Shown here: piece by piece, positions 11,842-20,708 of the stretch
Position numbering within the stretch: position 1 is the first letter of the stretch
Layout: every line of letters begins with the position of its first letter
NCBI RefSeq assembly: GCF_014257025.1
Contig: NZ_JACMSF010000011.1
Coordinates: 62,001 to 126,000, forward strand
Origin: Streptomyces cupreus
GTDB lineage: Bacteria; Actinomycetota; Actinomycetes; Streptomycetales; Streptomycetaceae
Length of the DNA stretch: 64,000 nucleotides
Reading direction: 5' to 3'
Program-made: the position numbers and the translations under genes
The notes under the pieces: model-generated
Told to the model about the DNA's origin: nothing
Databases searched by the model: none
What the model saw: the letters and a program-made list of their open reading frames with translations, nothing else

Positions 11842-11999
11842 CCCGGCGCCGCCCTGCCCCGGCGTGAAAGGGGCCTATGGCGACCGCAGGGACAGGGTCG
11901 CACCCACAAACGCCCGCCTCGGTTCCCCAACCCTGGACAGGTCGAGCAGCCGGGGCGGGCCGCAAGTCCACATCAGCTCATGGGAGAAGGGACTTCCGA

Positions 12000-12437
12000 A
12001 TGACTGTGGCACCTGAACACCCCGTCGCCCTGCGGCAGGGCCGAGACCTCGTCTCGCCCGAGCTGTTCGACCGCCTCGTCGACTTCTGCGCCGACGAGTA
12101 CGGGCACGAGCGCTGCACGGCCGAGCGGATCATGAGCGAAGCCCTGGCGTTCCTGGACGTCATGGGCCGGACCGGCGAGGGCATGTCGCCCTCCCAGGCC
12201 GTGGACCCGGGCTGGCACACGTTCATGCTCCACACCGAGGAGTACGAGGCGTTCTGCCGGACGCGGTACGGCCGGTTCGTCCACCACGCCCCCAGGTCCC
12301 GGTACCGGGACAAGGCCACGATGGTGGACGTCGTGGCCAGGATCCGCGCTCACGGATACGAGGTCGACGAATCCCTGTGGGGCACGAGGGCCAACTGCAA
12401 CGAGCCGACGTGCTGCGGCGACGGCCCCTGCTGCTGA
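12000..12437 (+). CDS. Glycine-rich-domain-type protein with Cys-rich tail
   Basis: 145-residue protein. The segment VDPGWHTFMLHTEEYEAFC (about residues 63-81) followed by RFVHHAPRSRY matches, as far as I recall, streptomycete proteins automatically named glycine-rich domain-containing. The start at 12000 follows GGAGAAGGGA. The last 13 residues hold five cysteines (C, CC, CC) around positions 133-145, which could bind a metal or be a modification site. It lies 158 bases after the DUF6415-type gene and 16 bases before the next hypothetical gene. Biochemical role unknown. Confidence 0.68.
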   Translation: MTVAPEHPVALRQGRDLVSPELFDRLVDFCADEYGHERCTAERIMSEALAFLDVMGRTGEGMSPSQAVDPGWHTFMLHTEEYEAFCRTRYGRFVHHAPRSRYRDKATMVDVVARIRAHGYEVDESLWGTRANCNEPTCCGDGPCC

Positions 12438-12453
12438 GACCGGCGAAGATTCC

Positions 12454-12879
12454 ATGGCAACTGCCGAAGCGGCCAAAGGCCGAGGCCGGATCACCGTCTT
12501 CACGATGTTCGGGCCCGTCTTCGGCTACGCGAGCAGGCTGGTCGACGACCAGCAGATCGCGTACGTAGGCCCGGTGACGCCGGGGGTGCACTGGCGCAAG
12601 CTGTGGCTGATGGCCGACAGGTGCAACCGGGAAACGGCCACCGAGGGCGAAAAGGCCGGCTGGATCGTCACCCAGGCCAACCGGTCACTGATCTGCGGCA
12701 GCGACGTCGTTGTGAAGCTCTCCGACGCGGACTGGGAGATTGCGGCAGGCGGCTGGCAGGTGCAGATGGGGACCTGGTGGGGTCAGAACTTGCTGGTGAC
12801 CGGCAACCTCTCCGTTCCGGTACTCACCCCAGAACAGATCGCGCTGAAGCCGACCTTGTATCCCCATCACGCCAACTGA
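12454..12879 (+). CDS. Hypothetical protein (141 aa)
   Basis: Unrecognised 141-residue protein with FGPVFGYASRLVDDQQIAYV near the N terminus. It has several tryptophans (HWRKLWLMADR, GGWQVQMGTWWGQ) and no signal peptide or clear transmembrane segment. The ATG has only a weak GGCGAAG upstream. It is the last gene of the rightward accessory cassette and is followed by a convergent MFS gene across a hairpin at 12892-12933. Codon usage is that of an expressed streptomycete gene. Confidence 0.6.
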   Translation: MATAEAAKGRGRITVFTMFGPVFGYASRLVDDQQIAYVGPVTPGVHWRKLWLMADRCNRETATEGEKAGWIVTQANRSLICGSDVVVKLSDADWEIAAGGWQVQMGTWWGQNLLVTGNLSVPVLTPEQIALKPTLYPHHAN

Positions 12880-12891
12880 ACGCCCATGGTC

Positions 12892-12933
12892 GGCCCTGCC
12901 CGTCTGCTTCCCCCGTGGCGGACGGGCGGGGCC
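12892..12933. terminator. Hairpin between accessory cassette and MFS gene
   Basis: A 13-pair stem (one G-T pair) joins 12892-12904 (GGCCCTGCCCGTC) to 12921-12933 across a 16-base loop. It lies between two convergent genes, so it could terminate both. Confidence 0.55.
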
Positions 12934-12999
12934 CCGCATTCCGCTGGAGCACTTCCGAGTCAACTTCGGCGCGTTCCAGAAGAGGACCGGCCCCATCCC

Positions 13000-14217
13000 T
13001 CAGGACCGCACCGCCTCCGCCTCCCGAGGCAGATGCCCCGCGACCACCCGCTCGCGCCCCGTCTGCGGAACCCGGCGTCGGTCCACCGCGTAGGCCGTCG
13101 CGGCCACGCCAAGCCCCAGCACCGCCAGCGCCCCGCCCGCGACCGCCGGGGACGTCACCCCGAAGCCCGCGGCCAGGGCGAGGCCGCCGATCCACGCGCC
13201 CCCGGCGTTCGCCAGGTTGAAGGCGGCCTGGTTGGCGGAGGATGCCAGGGACGGGGCCGTCGACGCCTTCTCCATGACCATCAGTTGGAGCGGGGAACCC
13301 GTCACGAACGCCGCCATGCCGAGCAGGACCACCGCCAGCGCCGCGCTCCACGCCGACGACATCAGCAGCGGGAACAGGCCCAGGACCAGCGCCAAGGACG
13401 CCAGTCCGCCGAAGAGCGTGGCGCGCATCGCGTGGTCCGCCAGGCGTCCGCCGAGCAGGTTCCCGGCCGTCGCGCCCACGCCGAACAGCCCGAGCAGCAC
13501 CGTCACGCTGGCGTCGGCGTAGCCGGCGGCGTCCGTCAGCATCGGCGTGATGTAGCTGTACGCCGCGAACAGCGCCCCGAAGCCCGCCACCGTCGTACCG
13601 AGGGCAAGCCACACGGGCAGCGACTTCAGTGCCGCCAGTTCGCCGCGCAGGCCCTGGGCGGGGGCGCCCCCGCCGTCACGCGGGATCAGGAGCGCCAGCG
13701 ACGCGATCGCGGCCACGCCGATCGCGCTCACGGCCAGGAACGTGGCCCGCCAGCCCAGGTGCTGGCCCATGAGCGTGGCGACCGGCACGCCCACGACGTT
13801 GGCGACCGTCAGGCCCAGGAACATCAGGGACACCGAGCGGGCCTTGCGCTCCGGCGCCACCAGGGTCGTGGCGACGACCGCCCCGACACCGAAGAAGGCA
13901 CCGTGCGGCAGGCCGCTCAGGAAGCGGGCGGCGAGCAGCGAGCCGTTGTCGGGGGCGAGGGCCGACAGGGCGTTGCCGGCCACGAAGAGGACCATCAGCC
14001 CGATCAGGACCTTGCGGCGGGACATACGGGCGGTGACGGCCGCGAGGAGCGGGGCGCCGATGACGACGCCGAGGGCGTACGCCGAGACCAGGTGCCCGGC
14101 GGTCGGGATGGAGATGCCGAGGTCGTCCGCGACGTCGGGCAGCAGGCCCATCATCACGAACTCGGTGGTGCCGATGCCGAAGGCGCCGACGGCCAGCGCG
14201 AGCAGGGCCAGGGGCAT
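13000..14217 (-). CDS. MFS transporter (DHA1, AraJ/Cmx-like)
   Basis: 405-residue 12-helix major facilitator of the DHA1 drug:H+ antiporter group. It starts MPLALLALAVGAFGIGTTEF, and FGIGTTEFVMMGLLP is the characteristic first-helix motif of AraJ, Cmx and NepI-type exporters. A cytoplasmic loop motif TARMSRRK follows helix 2. I place the start at 14217. A GTG at 14268 is in frame, but it falls in the spacer of a perfect inverted repeat that looks like the operator and would give an untypical N-terminal extension. Substrate unknown. Confidence 0.85.
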   Translation of the reverse strand: MPLALLALAVGAFGIGTTEFVMMGLLPDVADDLGISIPTAGHLVSAYALGVVIGAPLLAAVTARMSRRKVLIGLMVLFVAGNALSALAPDNGSLLAARFLSGLPHGAFFGVGAVVATTLVAPERKARSVSLMFLGLTVANVVGVPVATLMGQHLGWRATFLAVSAIGVAAIASLALLIPRDGGGAPAQGLRGELAALKSLPVWLALGTTVAGFGALFAAYSYITPMLTDAAGYADASVTVLLGLFGVGATAGNLLGGRLADHAMRATLFGGLASLALVLGLFPLLMSSAWSAALAVVLLGMAAFVTGSPLQLMVMEKASTAPSLASSANQAAFNLANAGGAWIGGLALAAGFGVTSPAVAGGALAVLGLGVAATAYAVDRRRVPQTGRERVVAGHLPREAEAVRS

Positions 14218-14246
14218 GAAGGGGCCTGTGCCTTTCGAGGAGCGGA

Positions 14247-14277
14247 GTTCCGTACATCTTATGTTCACGTACGGAAC
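14247..14277. promoter_or_regulatory. Perfect inverted repeat upstream of MFS gene
   Basis: GTTCCGTAC (14247-14255) and GTACGGAAC (14269-14277) form perfect nine-base arms separated by 13 bases, about 30 bases upstream of the MFS start at 14217. This size and symmetry fit a dimeric TetR/MarR/GntR-type repressor site. No regulator gene is adjacent, so the repressor would be encoded elsewhere. Confidence 0.55.
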
Positions 14278-14332
14278 AAAGGCTCTCAGGCCCAGTATTC
14301 CTGGAGGTTAAGACCGGGTTGCCGGGGGGCTT

Positions 14333-15385
14333 TCACGACGTCGATGTGTCGACCTTCACACGTGCCGCCACCGGCAGATGGTCGCTGCCGGTCTCCGGCA
14401 GCGTCCACGAGGTGACCGGCTCGATGCCCTTCACCAGGATCTGGTCGATCCGCGCCATCGGGAACGACGCCGGCCAGCTGAACCCGAACCCGCTGCCCGC
14501 CGCGCCCTGCGTGGAGCGCATCTGGGAGGTGACGGCGTTCAGCGCGCGGTCGTTCATCGTGCCGTTGAGGTCGCCGAGCAGCACGCTGCGGGGCAGCTTC
14601 TCGTCGGCGATGGCCTCGCCCAGGGCGTCGGCGCTCTTGTCGCGCTGCCGGGCGGTGAACCCGGCCTCCATCTTCACCCGCACCGAGGGCAGGTGGGCGA
14701 CGTACACCGCGATCTCGCCGGACGGCGTGCTCACGGCCGCGCGCATGGCCCGGGTCCAGCCCAGCTTGATGTCGACGGCCTTCACCCCGCTCAGCGGGTA
14801 CTTGCTCCACAGCCCGACCGTGCCCTGCACCGAGTGGTACTTGTACGTCGACGCCAGCGCCTTCTCGTACACCGGCACCGCCGTTGCGGTCAGCTCCTCC
14901 AGGGCCACCACGTCCGCCCCGGAGGCGGCCACGTCGCGGGCGGTGCCCGACGGGTCGGTGTTGTCGGCGTTGACGTTGTGCGTGGCGATCGTGAGGTCGC
15001 CGCCGGAAGAGGTCTTGTCGGTGAGCAGGCCGCCGAAGAGGTTCAGCCACACGACCGCGGGCAGCACCACCGCGATGAGCGCGGTGGCGGACTTGCGCAC
15101 CAGGGCGACCAGCACCAGCAGCGGGATGAACAGGCCGAGCCAGGGCAGGAAGGTCTCGGTGAGGCTGCCGAGGTTGCCGATGGCGTTCGGGATCTGCGCG
15201 TGCAGCAGCATGACCAGGGCGACCAGCACCGCGAAAGCGGCGGTGACGATGCCCCGGCGCCAGATCCGCCGGTCACCGCGCCAACCGGCCACGAGCCGCT
15301 CCAGCAGACGCCGGAACCGGTTTCCCCGGCGCTCGGGTCCCGAGCCGCCGCTGTCCGTCTCCGTCATGTACGCCTGCTGCGCCAT
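14333..15385 (-). CDS. Membrane-anchored endonuclease/exonuclease/phosphatase-fold protein
   Basis: 350-residue protein. A basic N terminus is followed by three hydrophobic segments (about residues 45-65, 80-95 and 100-120) and then an EEP domain. Domain motifs in order are IATHNVNADN, VVALEEL (catalytic Glu), VLLGDLNGTMND and the C-terminal GSDHLPV (catalytic Asp-His). The domain should face outside and hydrolyse phosphodiesters or phosphomonoesters; the substrate could be nucleic acid or a lipid head group. The start at 15385 follows GAGG seven bases upstream. Homologues are common single genes in Streptomyces. Confidence 0.85.
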   Translation of the reverse strand: MAQQAYMTETDSGGSGPERRGNRFRRLLERLVAGWRGDRRIWRRGIVTAAFAVLVALVMLLHAQIPNAIGNLGSLTETFLPWLGLFIPLLVLVALVRKSATALIAVVLPAVVWLNLFGGLLTDKTSSGGDLTIATHNVNADNTDPSGTARDVAASGADVVALEELTATAVPVYEKALASTYKYHSVQGTVGLWSKYPLSGVKAVDIKLGWTRAMRAAVSTPSGEIAVYVAHLPSVRVKMEAGFTARQRDKSADALGEAIADEKLPRSVLLGDLNGTMNDRALNAVTSQMRSTQGAAGSGFGFSWPASFPMARIDQILVKGIEPVTSWTLPETGSDHLPVAARVKVDTSTS

Positions 15386-15568
15386 ACCGTCGCCTCACTG
15401 CCTGCCGTGCACACCATCGTCCCCCGCGGTTACGACCCTAGGGGATGATCGGTTCTGTTCCTGCCGTCCCATGACGGCCGTACCTGCACGAGGACGTACA
15501 AGTCGGCTTTCCGAGTTCCGGTTACGCATACGGAAAGCGCGCTCTGTGACGAAACGCGCACACGACCG

Positions 15569-16204
15569 CTACGCGCGGGGCGAACTGACGGCCGGTGAGC
15601 TGACGGGCCGTAGCCCTTCGAGCAGCGTGTCCACGATCTGCTCGGACAGGCCGTCGGGGAGGTCCGCGTCAGGGAGCATGACGGAACGCACCAGCATGGG
15701 GCCCACGAACAGGTCGTTGAGCAGTTCCACGTCGACGTCCTCGCGGAGTTCGCCGTTGCGCTGGCCCCGGCGCAGCACTTCGATGCCGAGCCGGCGCCGG
15801 GGGGCGACCACGAGACTGTGGTACGCCGCCCAGATCTTCGGGCTGCTCTTCATCTGGACGTGGACGTTGTGCAGGATCACCGAGGAACGGCTGACCAGAC
15901 CGCGCCGGCGCAGCGACTCCAGCAGGACGACGAGGTCGTCGCGCATGGAGGTGCCGGGCAGTTCGGCGTCGGGGGGTTCGGCGGCGCGTACGACGTCGAC
16001 GAAGAGCTCCTCCTTGCCGCTCCAGCGGCGGTAGATGGCGGCCTTGCCGACGCCCGCGGTACGGGCGATCCGCTCGATGGAGAGCTCCGCGAGCGGTACG
16101 CCCTCCTCCAGCAGCTTCATCACGCCCTCGATGATGGCGCGCTCCACGGCCTCGCTCCGGGGGCGGCCCCTCGCGGGGCTGGGCTGACCGTCAGCGGGGT
16201 TCAC
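15569..16204 (-). CDS. TetR-family repressor of the adjacent MFS exporter
   Basis: 211-residue TetR protein. The HTH lies at about residues 40-62 ([20 protein letters not shown]), followed by the usual ligand-binding helices. Its start overlaps the 3' end of the upstream MFS gene by 14 bases, so both are made from one transcript. This is a typical autoregulated exporter/repressor pair. The perfect 14-base inverted repeat in front of the MFS gene is the obvious operator. Ligand probably a compound exported by the pump. Confidence 0.88.
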   Translation of the reverse strand: MNPADGQPSPARGRPRSEAVERAIIEGVMKLLEEGVPLAELSIERIARTAGVGKAAIYRRWSGKEELFVDVVRAAEPPDAELPGTSMRDDLVVLLESLRRRGLVSRSSVILHNVHVQMKSSPKIWAAYHSLVVAPRRRLGIEVLRRGQRNGELREDVDVELLNDLFVGPMLVRSVMLPDADLPDGLSEQIVDTLLEGLRPVSSPAVSSPRA

Positions 16205-17774
16205 GTGTCCGCGTCCCTTCTGTGTCCCGGGAGTCCTGGGTTCTGCCCGGCAGGAACAGGGCCACGATCACCACTCCGACCACCGCCACCGCGGCACCGC
16301 CCAGGGCCGTGACATGCATGGCGTGCAGGAAGGAGTCATTGGCCTGGGCGACCAGCGGCTTCGCCTCGGGGCCGAGCTTCGCCGCCACGGCCAGGGTCGA
16401 CTCGATGGACTCGCCCGCCGTGTGCCGCAGCTCCGGCGGCACCGCGGTGAGGTCGCCCTCGATCGAGGAGCGGTACGACGTGGACAGCACCGAGCCGAGG
16501 ACCGCGATGCCGAGGGCGCCGCCGACCTGGCGGAAGGTGTTGCTGAGCGCGGAGGCGGAACCGGCCTTCTCGCGGGGCAGGGCCTGCATGATCACGACGC
16601 TGACCGGCGTCATGATGTGCGCCATGCCGGTGCCCATGAGGAAGAAGATCACCTCAAGGATCCAGATCGGTGTGTCCGCGTCCAGCGTGGCGAACGCGGC
16701 CAGCGTCGCCGCGATGAGCGCCATGCCGGCGGCGGTGGTGGCCCGGTTGCCGATGCGGTCGACGAGGAGGCGGGCGCGCGGCGCGAAGACGAGCTGCGCG
16801 ACAGCGAGCGGCAGCAACAGCAGACCGGTCTCCAGCGGCGAGTAGCCGCGCACGCTCTGGGTGTAGAAGACGGAGAAGAAGGTCACGCCCATCAGCGCGA
16901 AGAAGACCAGCGCGATGGCGGCGATGGCGGCCGAGAAGACCTTGTTGCGGAAGTGGCCGACGTCGATGGACGGATGGTCGCTGCGCTTCTCGAACACCAC
17001 GAAGGCGACGAGTACGGCGAGCCCCGCGCCGATCGTCGACAGCACGGTGACATCGGTGAAGTCGGCCAGCTCGCCACCCCGGATGATGCCGTAGACCAGC
17101 AGGACCAGGCCGACGACGGACAGCGCGACGCCGACCGGGTCGATCCGGCCAGGGTTCGGGTCGCGGGAGTCGGGGACCAGCCAGGTCATCAGCGCTACGG
17201 CGACGATCACGATGGGGACGTTGACGAGGAACACCGAGCCCCACCAGAAGTGGTCGAGGAGGACGCCGCCGGTGATCGGGCCGATGGCGATGGCGAGGCC
17301 GACCCCGCCCGCCCAGATGCCGATGGCCTTGGGCTGCTCCTCGCGCTCGAAGACGTTCATGAGGACGGCGAGCGTGGCCGGCATCACGAAGGCGGCGCCG
17401 AGGCCCATCACCGCGCGGAAGGCGATCAGCTCGCCCGGCGATCCGGCGAAGGCGGCGAGCGCTGAGCCGATGCCGAATACGGCGAGCCCGCCGAGCAGGA
17501 CCCTCTTGCGGCCGAGCCGGTCGCCGAGCAGTCCGGCGCTGAACAGCAGGCCCGCGAAGACGAGGGTGTAGGCGTTGATGGCCCACTCCAGCTCGCTCTG
17601 GGTGGCGCCGAGGCCGGTCGGGGCCGGGGTCGAGATCGTCTTGACGGCGACGTTCAGGATCGAGTTGTCCAGCACGATGATCAGCAGGCTCAGCATGAGC
17701 GCGCCGAGGATGGCCCAGCGGCGGCGGTGCACCGCTTCCGGTGTCCGGGGTACGGCAGGCGCGGAGGCAGTCAT
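16191..17774 (-). CDS. MFS transporter (DHA2, EmrB/QacA type)
   Basis: 527-residue, 14-helix drug:H+ antiporter. The first helix carries [15 protein letters not shown]. The antiporter-specific motif in helix 5 ([20 protein letters not shown]) and the loop motif [13 protein letters not shown] are both present. It probably exports a toxic or self-made hydrophobic compound. It is the first gene of the operon with the TetR gene, which overlaps its 3' end. The 14-base-arm operator begins only 16 bases upstream of the start codon, which fits tight repression. Confidence 0.9.
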   Translation of the reverse strand: MTASAPAVPRTPEAVHRRRWAILGALMLSLLIIVLDNSILNVAVKTISTPAPTGLGATQSELEWAINAYTLVFAGLLFSAGLLGDRLGRKRVLLGGLAVFGIGSALAAFAGSPGELIAFRAVMGLGAAFVMPATLAVLMNVFEREEQPKAIGIWAGGVGLAIAIGPITGGVLLDHFWWGSVFLVNVPIVIVAVALMTWLVPDSRDPNPGRIDPVGVALSVVGLVLLVYGIIRGGELADFTDVTVLSTIGAGLAVLVAFVVFEKRSDHPSIDVGHFRNKVFSAAIAAIALVFFALMGVTFFSVFYTQSVRGYSPLETGLLLLPLAVAQLVFAPRARLLVDRIGNRATTAAGMALIAATLAAFATLDADTPIWILEVIFFLMGTGMAHIMTPVSVVIMQALPREKAGSASALSNTFRQVGGALGIAVLGSVLSTSYRSSIEGDLTAVPPELRHTAGESIESTLAVAAKLGPEAKPLVAQANDSFLHAMHVTALGGAAVAVVGVVIVALFLPGRTQDSRDTEGTRTREPR

Positions 17775-17789
17775 GCCATCAAGCCTAAG

Positions 17790-17826
17790 AGATTTACGAT
17801 ACGAGACCGTGCCGTATCGTAAATCT
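17790..17826. promoter_or_regulatory. TetR operator: perfect 14-base inverted repeat
   Basis: AGATTTACGATACG (17790-17803) and its exact reverse complement (17813-17826) flank a nine-base spacer. The inner part, GATACG-n9-CGTATC, is the kind of site bound by TetR dimers. It lies 16 bases upstream of the MFS gene whose operon encodes a TetR protein. Confidence 0.75.
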
Positions 17827-17954
17827 TTACCCGGCTCTTACATCGCTTGAGCCTGACCGGGGTCCCCCTAGCCGCGTCTGGCACGAGGTGCCACCATGGA
17901 GGGGATCCGGGGACGCCGTAAGGGCGCCTCGAGATGACGTAAGGAGCCGTTGCC

Positions 17955-18821
17955 ATGACGCAGCTTTCGGCTGCCCAGAACACACCTTCCGGCGGCAGCA
18001 AGGCGCTGTACGGGGGGAAGGGCACCCGCCGCATCACCGTTCGCGACATCGCCGCCGCCAAGGAGCGCGGCGAGAAGTGGCCCATGCTGACCGCCTACGA
18101 CGCGATGACCGCGTCCGTCTTCGACGAGGCCGGGATCCCGGTCATGCTGGTCGGGGACTCGGCGGGCAACTGCCACCTCGGCTATGAGACCACCGTGCCC
18201 GTCACGCTCGACGAGATCACCATGCTGTCGGCCGCCGTCGTACGCGGCACCTCACGCGCCCTGATCGTCGGCGACCTGCCCTTCGGCTCGTACCAGGAGG
18301 GTCCGGTGCAGGCGCTGCGCTCGGCGACCCGGCTGGTGAAGGAGGCCGGCGTCGGCGCGGTGAAGCTGGAGGGCGGCGAGCGCTCGCACCGACAGATCGA
18401 GCTGCTGGTCGAGTCCGGCATCCCGGTGATGGCCCACATCGGCCTGACCCCGCAGTCCGTCAACGCCATGGGCTACCGCGTCCAGGGCCGCGGCGAGGAG
18501 GCGGCCGCGCAGCTCCTGCGCGACGCGAAGGCGGTCCAGGACGCGGGCGCGTTCGCGGTCGTCCTGGAACTGGTCCCCGCGGAACTGGCGGCCGAGGTCA
18601 CCCGGGTCCTGCACATCCCGACGGTCGGCATCGGCGCGGGCGCCGAGACGGACGCCCAGGTCCTGGTCTGGACGGACATGCTCGGCCTGACCGGCGGCCG
18701 CGTCCCCAAGTTCGTCAAGCAGTACGCCGACCTCCGCGAGGTCATGGGCAACGCGGCGAAGGCGTTCGCGGAGGACGTCATCGGCGGAACGTTCCCGCTG
18801 GAGGAGCACTCCGTCCACTAG
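17955..18821 (+). CDS. panB: 3-methyl-2-oxobutanoate hydroxymethyltransferase
   Basis: First enzyme of the pantothenate (coenzyme A) pathway: transfers a hydroxymethyl group from methylene-tetrahydrofolate to 2-oxoisovalerate to give ketopantoate. It has 288 residues, the usual size. The metal-binding motif region LVGDSAGNCHLGYETT, the GAVKLEGG segment with active-site residues, and the IPTVGIGAG loop are all present. Residues 1-25 are a Streptomyces-type N-terminal extension. The ATG is preceded by AAGGAG. A 13-pair hairpin follows the gene and is shared with the convergent nadE. Confidence 0.95.
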   Translation: MTQLSAAQNTPSGGSKALYGGKGTRRITVRDIAAAKERGEKWPMLTAYDAMTASVFDEAGIPVMLVGDSAGNCHLGYETTVPVTLDEITMLSAAVVRGTSRALIVGDLPFGSYQEGPVQALRSATRLVKEAGVGAVKLEGGERSHRQIELLVESGIPVMAHIGLTPQSVNAMGYRVQGRGEEAAAQLLRDAKAVQDAGAFAVVLELVPAELAAEVTRVLHIPTVGIGAGAETDAQVLVWTDMLGLTGGRVPKFVKQYADLREVMGNAAKAFAEDVIGGTFPLEEHSVH

Positions 18822-18839
18822 AAGCCACAGCGGCACAGA

Positions 18840-18874
18840 GGCAGCCCGCCGATTTCCCCCGTCGGCGGGCTGCC
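18840..18874. terminator. Bidirectional terminator panB/nadE
   Basis: A perfect 13-pair stem, GGCAGCCCGCCGA (18840-18852) with its complement at 18862-18874 and a nine-base loop, lies between the convergent panB and nadE genes. Confidence 0.75.
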
Positions 18875-18886
18875 GCCGTCTCGTCC

Positions 18887-20641
18887 CTACACCGTCTCGC
18901 GCCACCCGTTGGTGATCGGCAGACGGCGGTCCTTGCCGAAGCCCTTCGGGGAGATCTTCGTGCCCGGCGGGTACTGGCGGCGCTTGTACTCGGCCGTGTC
19001 GACCATGCGGAGCGTCTTGGCGACCAGGGCCGGGTCGAAGCCCGCGGCGACAATGAGGTCGGCGCCCTCGTCGCGGTCGACGTAGCGTTCCAGGATCGCG
19101 TCCAGGACGGGGTAGTCGGGCAGGGAGTCGGTGTCGACCTGGCCGGGGCGCAGTTCCGCGCTCGGCGGCTTGGTGATGGAGTTCTCCGGGATCGGCGGGG
19201 TCTGGCCGCGCTCGGCCGCCGATCGGTTCCGCCACTCCGCGAGGCGGAAGATGGACGTCTTGTAGACGTCCTTGATCGGGCCGTACGCGCCCACCGAGTC
19301 GCCGTACAGCGTCGAATAGCCCACCGCCAGCTCCGATTTGTTGCCCGGCGCCAGGACGATGTGGCCCTCCTGGTTGGAGATCGCCATCAGCAGCGTGCCG
19401 CGCAGCCGGGACTGGAGGTTCTCCTCCGCCAGGCCCGTGAGCTCCGTCGACGCCATGTAGGCGTCGAACATCGGCTCGATCGGGACCGTACGGAAGTTCA
19501 GGCCCGTCCGCCGCGCCAGTTCCGCCGCGTCGCCCTTGGAGTGCTCGGAGGAGTACTTGGACGGCATCGAGACGCCGTACACGTTCTGCGCGCCCACCGC
19601 GTCGCACGCGATGGCCGCCACCAGCGCCGAGTCGATGCCGCCGGACAGACCGATCAGGACCGACTTGAAGCCGTTCTTGGCGACGTACGCCCGCAGGCCC
19701 ACGACCAGCGCCGAGTACACCTCCTCGTCGTCGTCGAGGCGGTCGGCGTAGCCGCCGGTCAGCTCCGGGGCGTAGGGCGGGAGGGGGTCCTCCGACAGCA
19801 CTACGCGGTCGATCCTGAGACCGTCGTCCACCAGGCCCGTCGGGGCGTCCGCGGCGACCGCCGGGAGGTCGAGGTCCAGGACCACGCAGCCCTCCGAGAA
19901 CTGCGGCGCCCGCGCGATCACCTCGCCGCTCGCGTCGACCACGATCGAGTCGCCGTCGAAGACCAGCTCGTCCTGGCCGCCGATCATGGCGAGGTAGGCG
20001 GTGGTGCAGCCCGCCTCCTGAGCGCGCTTGCGGACCAGTTCGAGACGGGTGTCGTCCTTGTTGCGCTCGTACGGCGAGGCATTGATCGAGACCAGCAGCC
20101 CGGCCCCGGCCGACCGCGCCGCCGGCACCCGGCCGCCGTCCTGCCACAGGTCCTCGCAGATCGCGAGGGCCACGTCCACGCCGTGCACCCGCACCACCGG
20201 CATGGTGTCGCCGGGCACGAAGTAGCGGAACTCGTCGAAGACGCCGTAGTTCGGCAGGTGATGCTTGGCGAAGGTGAGCACCACCTCGCCGCGGTGCAGC
20301 ACCGCCGCGGCATTCCGCGGGGCGCCGGCCGGCTGGCCGTACTTCGGCTGGGCCTGCTCGGAGCGGTCGAGGTAGCCGACGATCACCGGCAGCTCCCCGA
20401 AGCCCTCCTTCGCGAGCCGGGCGGCGAGCGCGCGCAGGGCCGCGCGGGACGCCTCCACGAAGGAGGACCTGAGGGCCAGGTCCTCGACGGGATACCCGGT
20501 CAGCACCATCTCCGGGAACGCCACGAGATGCGCTCCCTGCTCGGCGGAGTGCCGGGTCCAGCGGACGATCGTCTCGGTGTTGCCGGCGAGGTCACCGACG
20601 CGCGAGTCGATCTGGTTCAGGGCGAGGCGAAGTTGAGGCAC
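18887..20641 (-). CDS. nadE: Glutamine-dependent NAD+ synthetase
   Basis: Converts nicotinic acid adenine dinucleotide to NAD+ with ATP, using ammonia released from glutamine. The 584-residue protein joins an N-terminal nitrilase-type glutaminase to a C-terminal NAD synthase. The glutaminase has Glu in AFPEMVLTGYPVEDL, Lys in FAKHHLPNYGVFDE and Cys in LAICEDLWQDGG. The synthase has the PP-loop GLSGGIDSALVAAIACDAVG. I choose the GTG at 20641 (reading MPQLRLALNQIDS), where family similarity begins; the frame upstream is non-homologous and no strong ribosome binding site is visible. Cytosolic. Confidence 0.93.
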   Translation of the reverse strand: MPQLRLALNQIDSRVGDLAGNTETIVRWTRHSAEQGAHLVAFPEMVLTGYPVEDLALRSSFVEASRAALRALAARLAKEGFGELPVIVGYLDRSEQAQPKYGQPAGAPRNAAAVLHRGEVVLTFAKHHLPNYGVFDEFRYFVPGDTMPVVRVHGVDVALAICEDLWQDGGRVPAARSAGAGLLVSINASPYERNKDDTRLELVRKRAQEAGCTTAYLAMIGGQDELVFDGDSIVVDASGEVIARAPQFSEGCVVLDLDLPAVAADAPTGLVDDGLRIDRVVLSEDPLPPYAPELTGGYADRLDDDEEVYSALVVGLRAYVAKNGFKSVLIGLSGGIDSALVAAIACDAVGAQNVYGVSMPSKYSSEHSKGDAAELARRTGLNFRTVPIEPMFDAYMASTELTGLAEENLQSRLRGTLLMAISNQEGHIVLAPGNKSELAVGYSTLYGDSVGAYGPIKDVYKTSIFRLAEWRNRSAAERGQTPPIPENSITKPPSAELRPGQVDTDSLPDYPVLDAILERYVDRDEGADLIVAAGFDPALVAKTLRMVDTAEYKRRQYPPGTKISPKGFGKDRRLPITNGWRETV

Positions 20642-20708
20642 GCGCCCAGTGTAATCGTCAGAGCGACGCGATGGGGTGGCGCGGGGTGTGGCCCAGCCCA
20701 CCCGCGCG

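Noticed and set aside
14218..14268. GTG start 51 bases upstream for the DHA1 MFS gene
   Set aside because: It would place the start codon inside the spacer of a perfect operator-like palindrome, and the added residues are not typical of the family.
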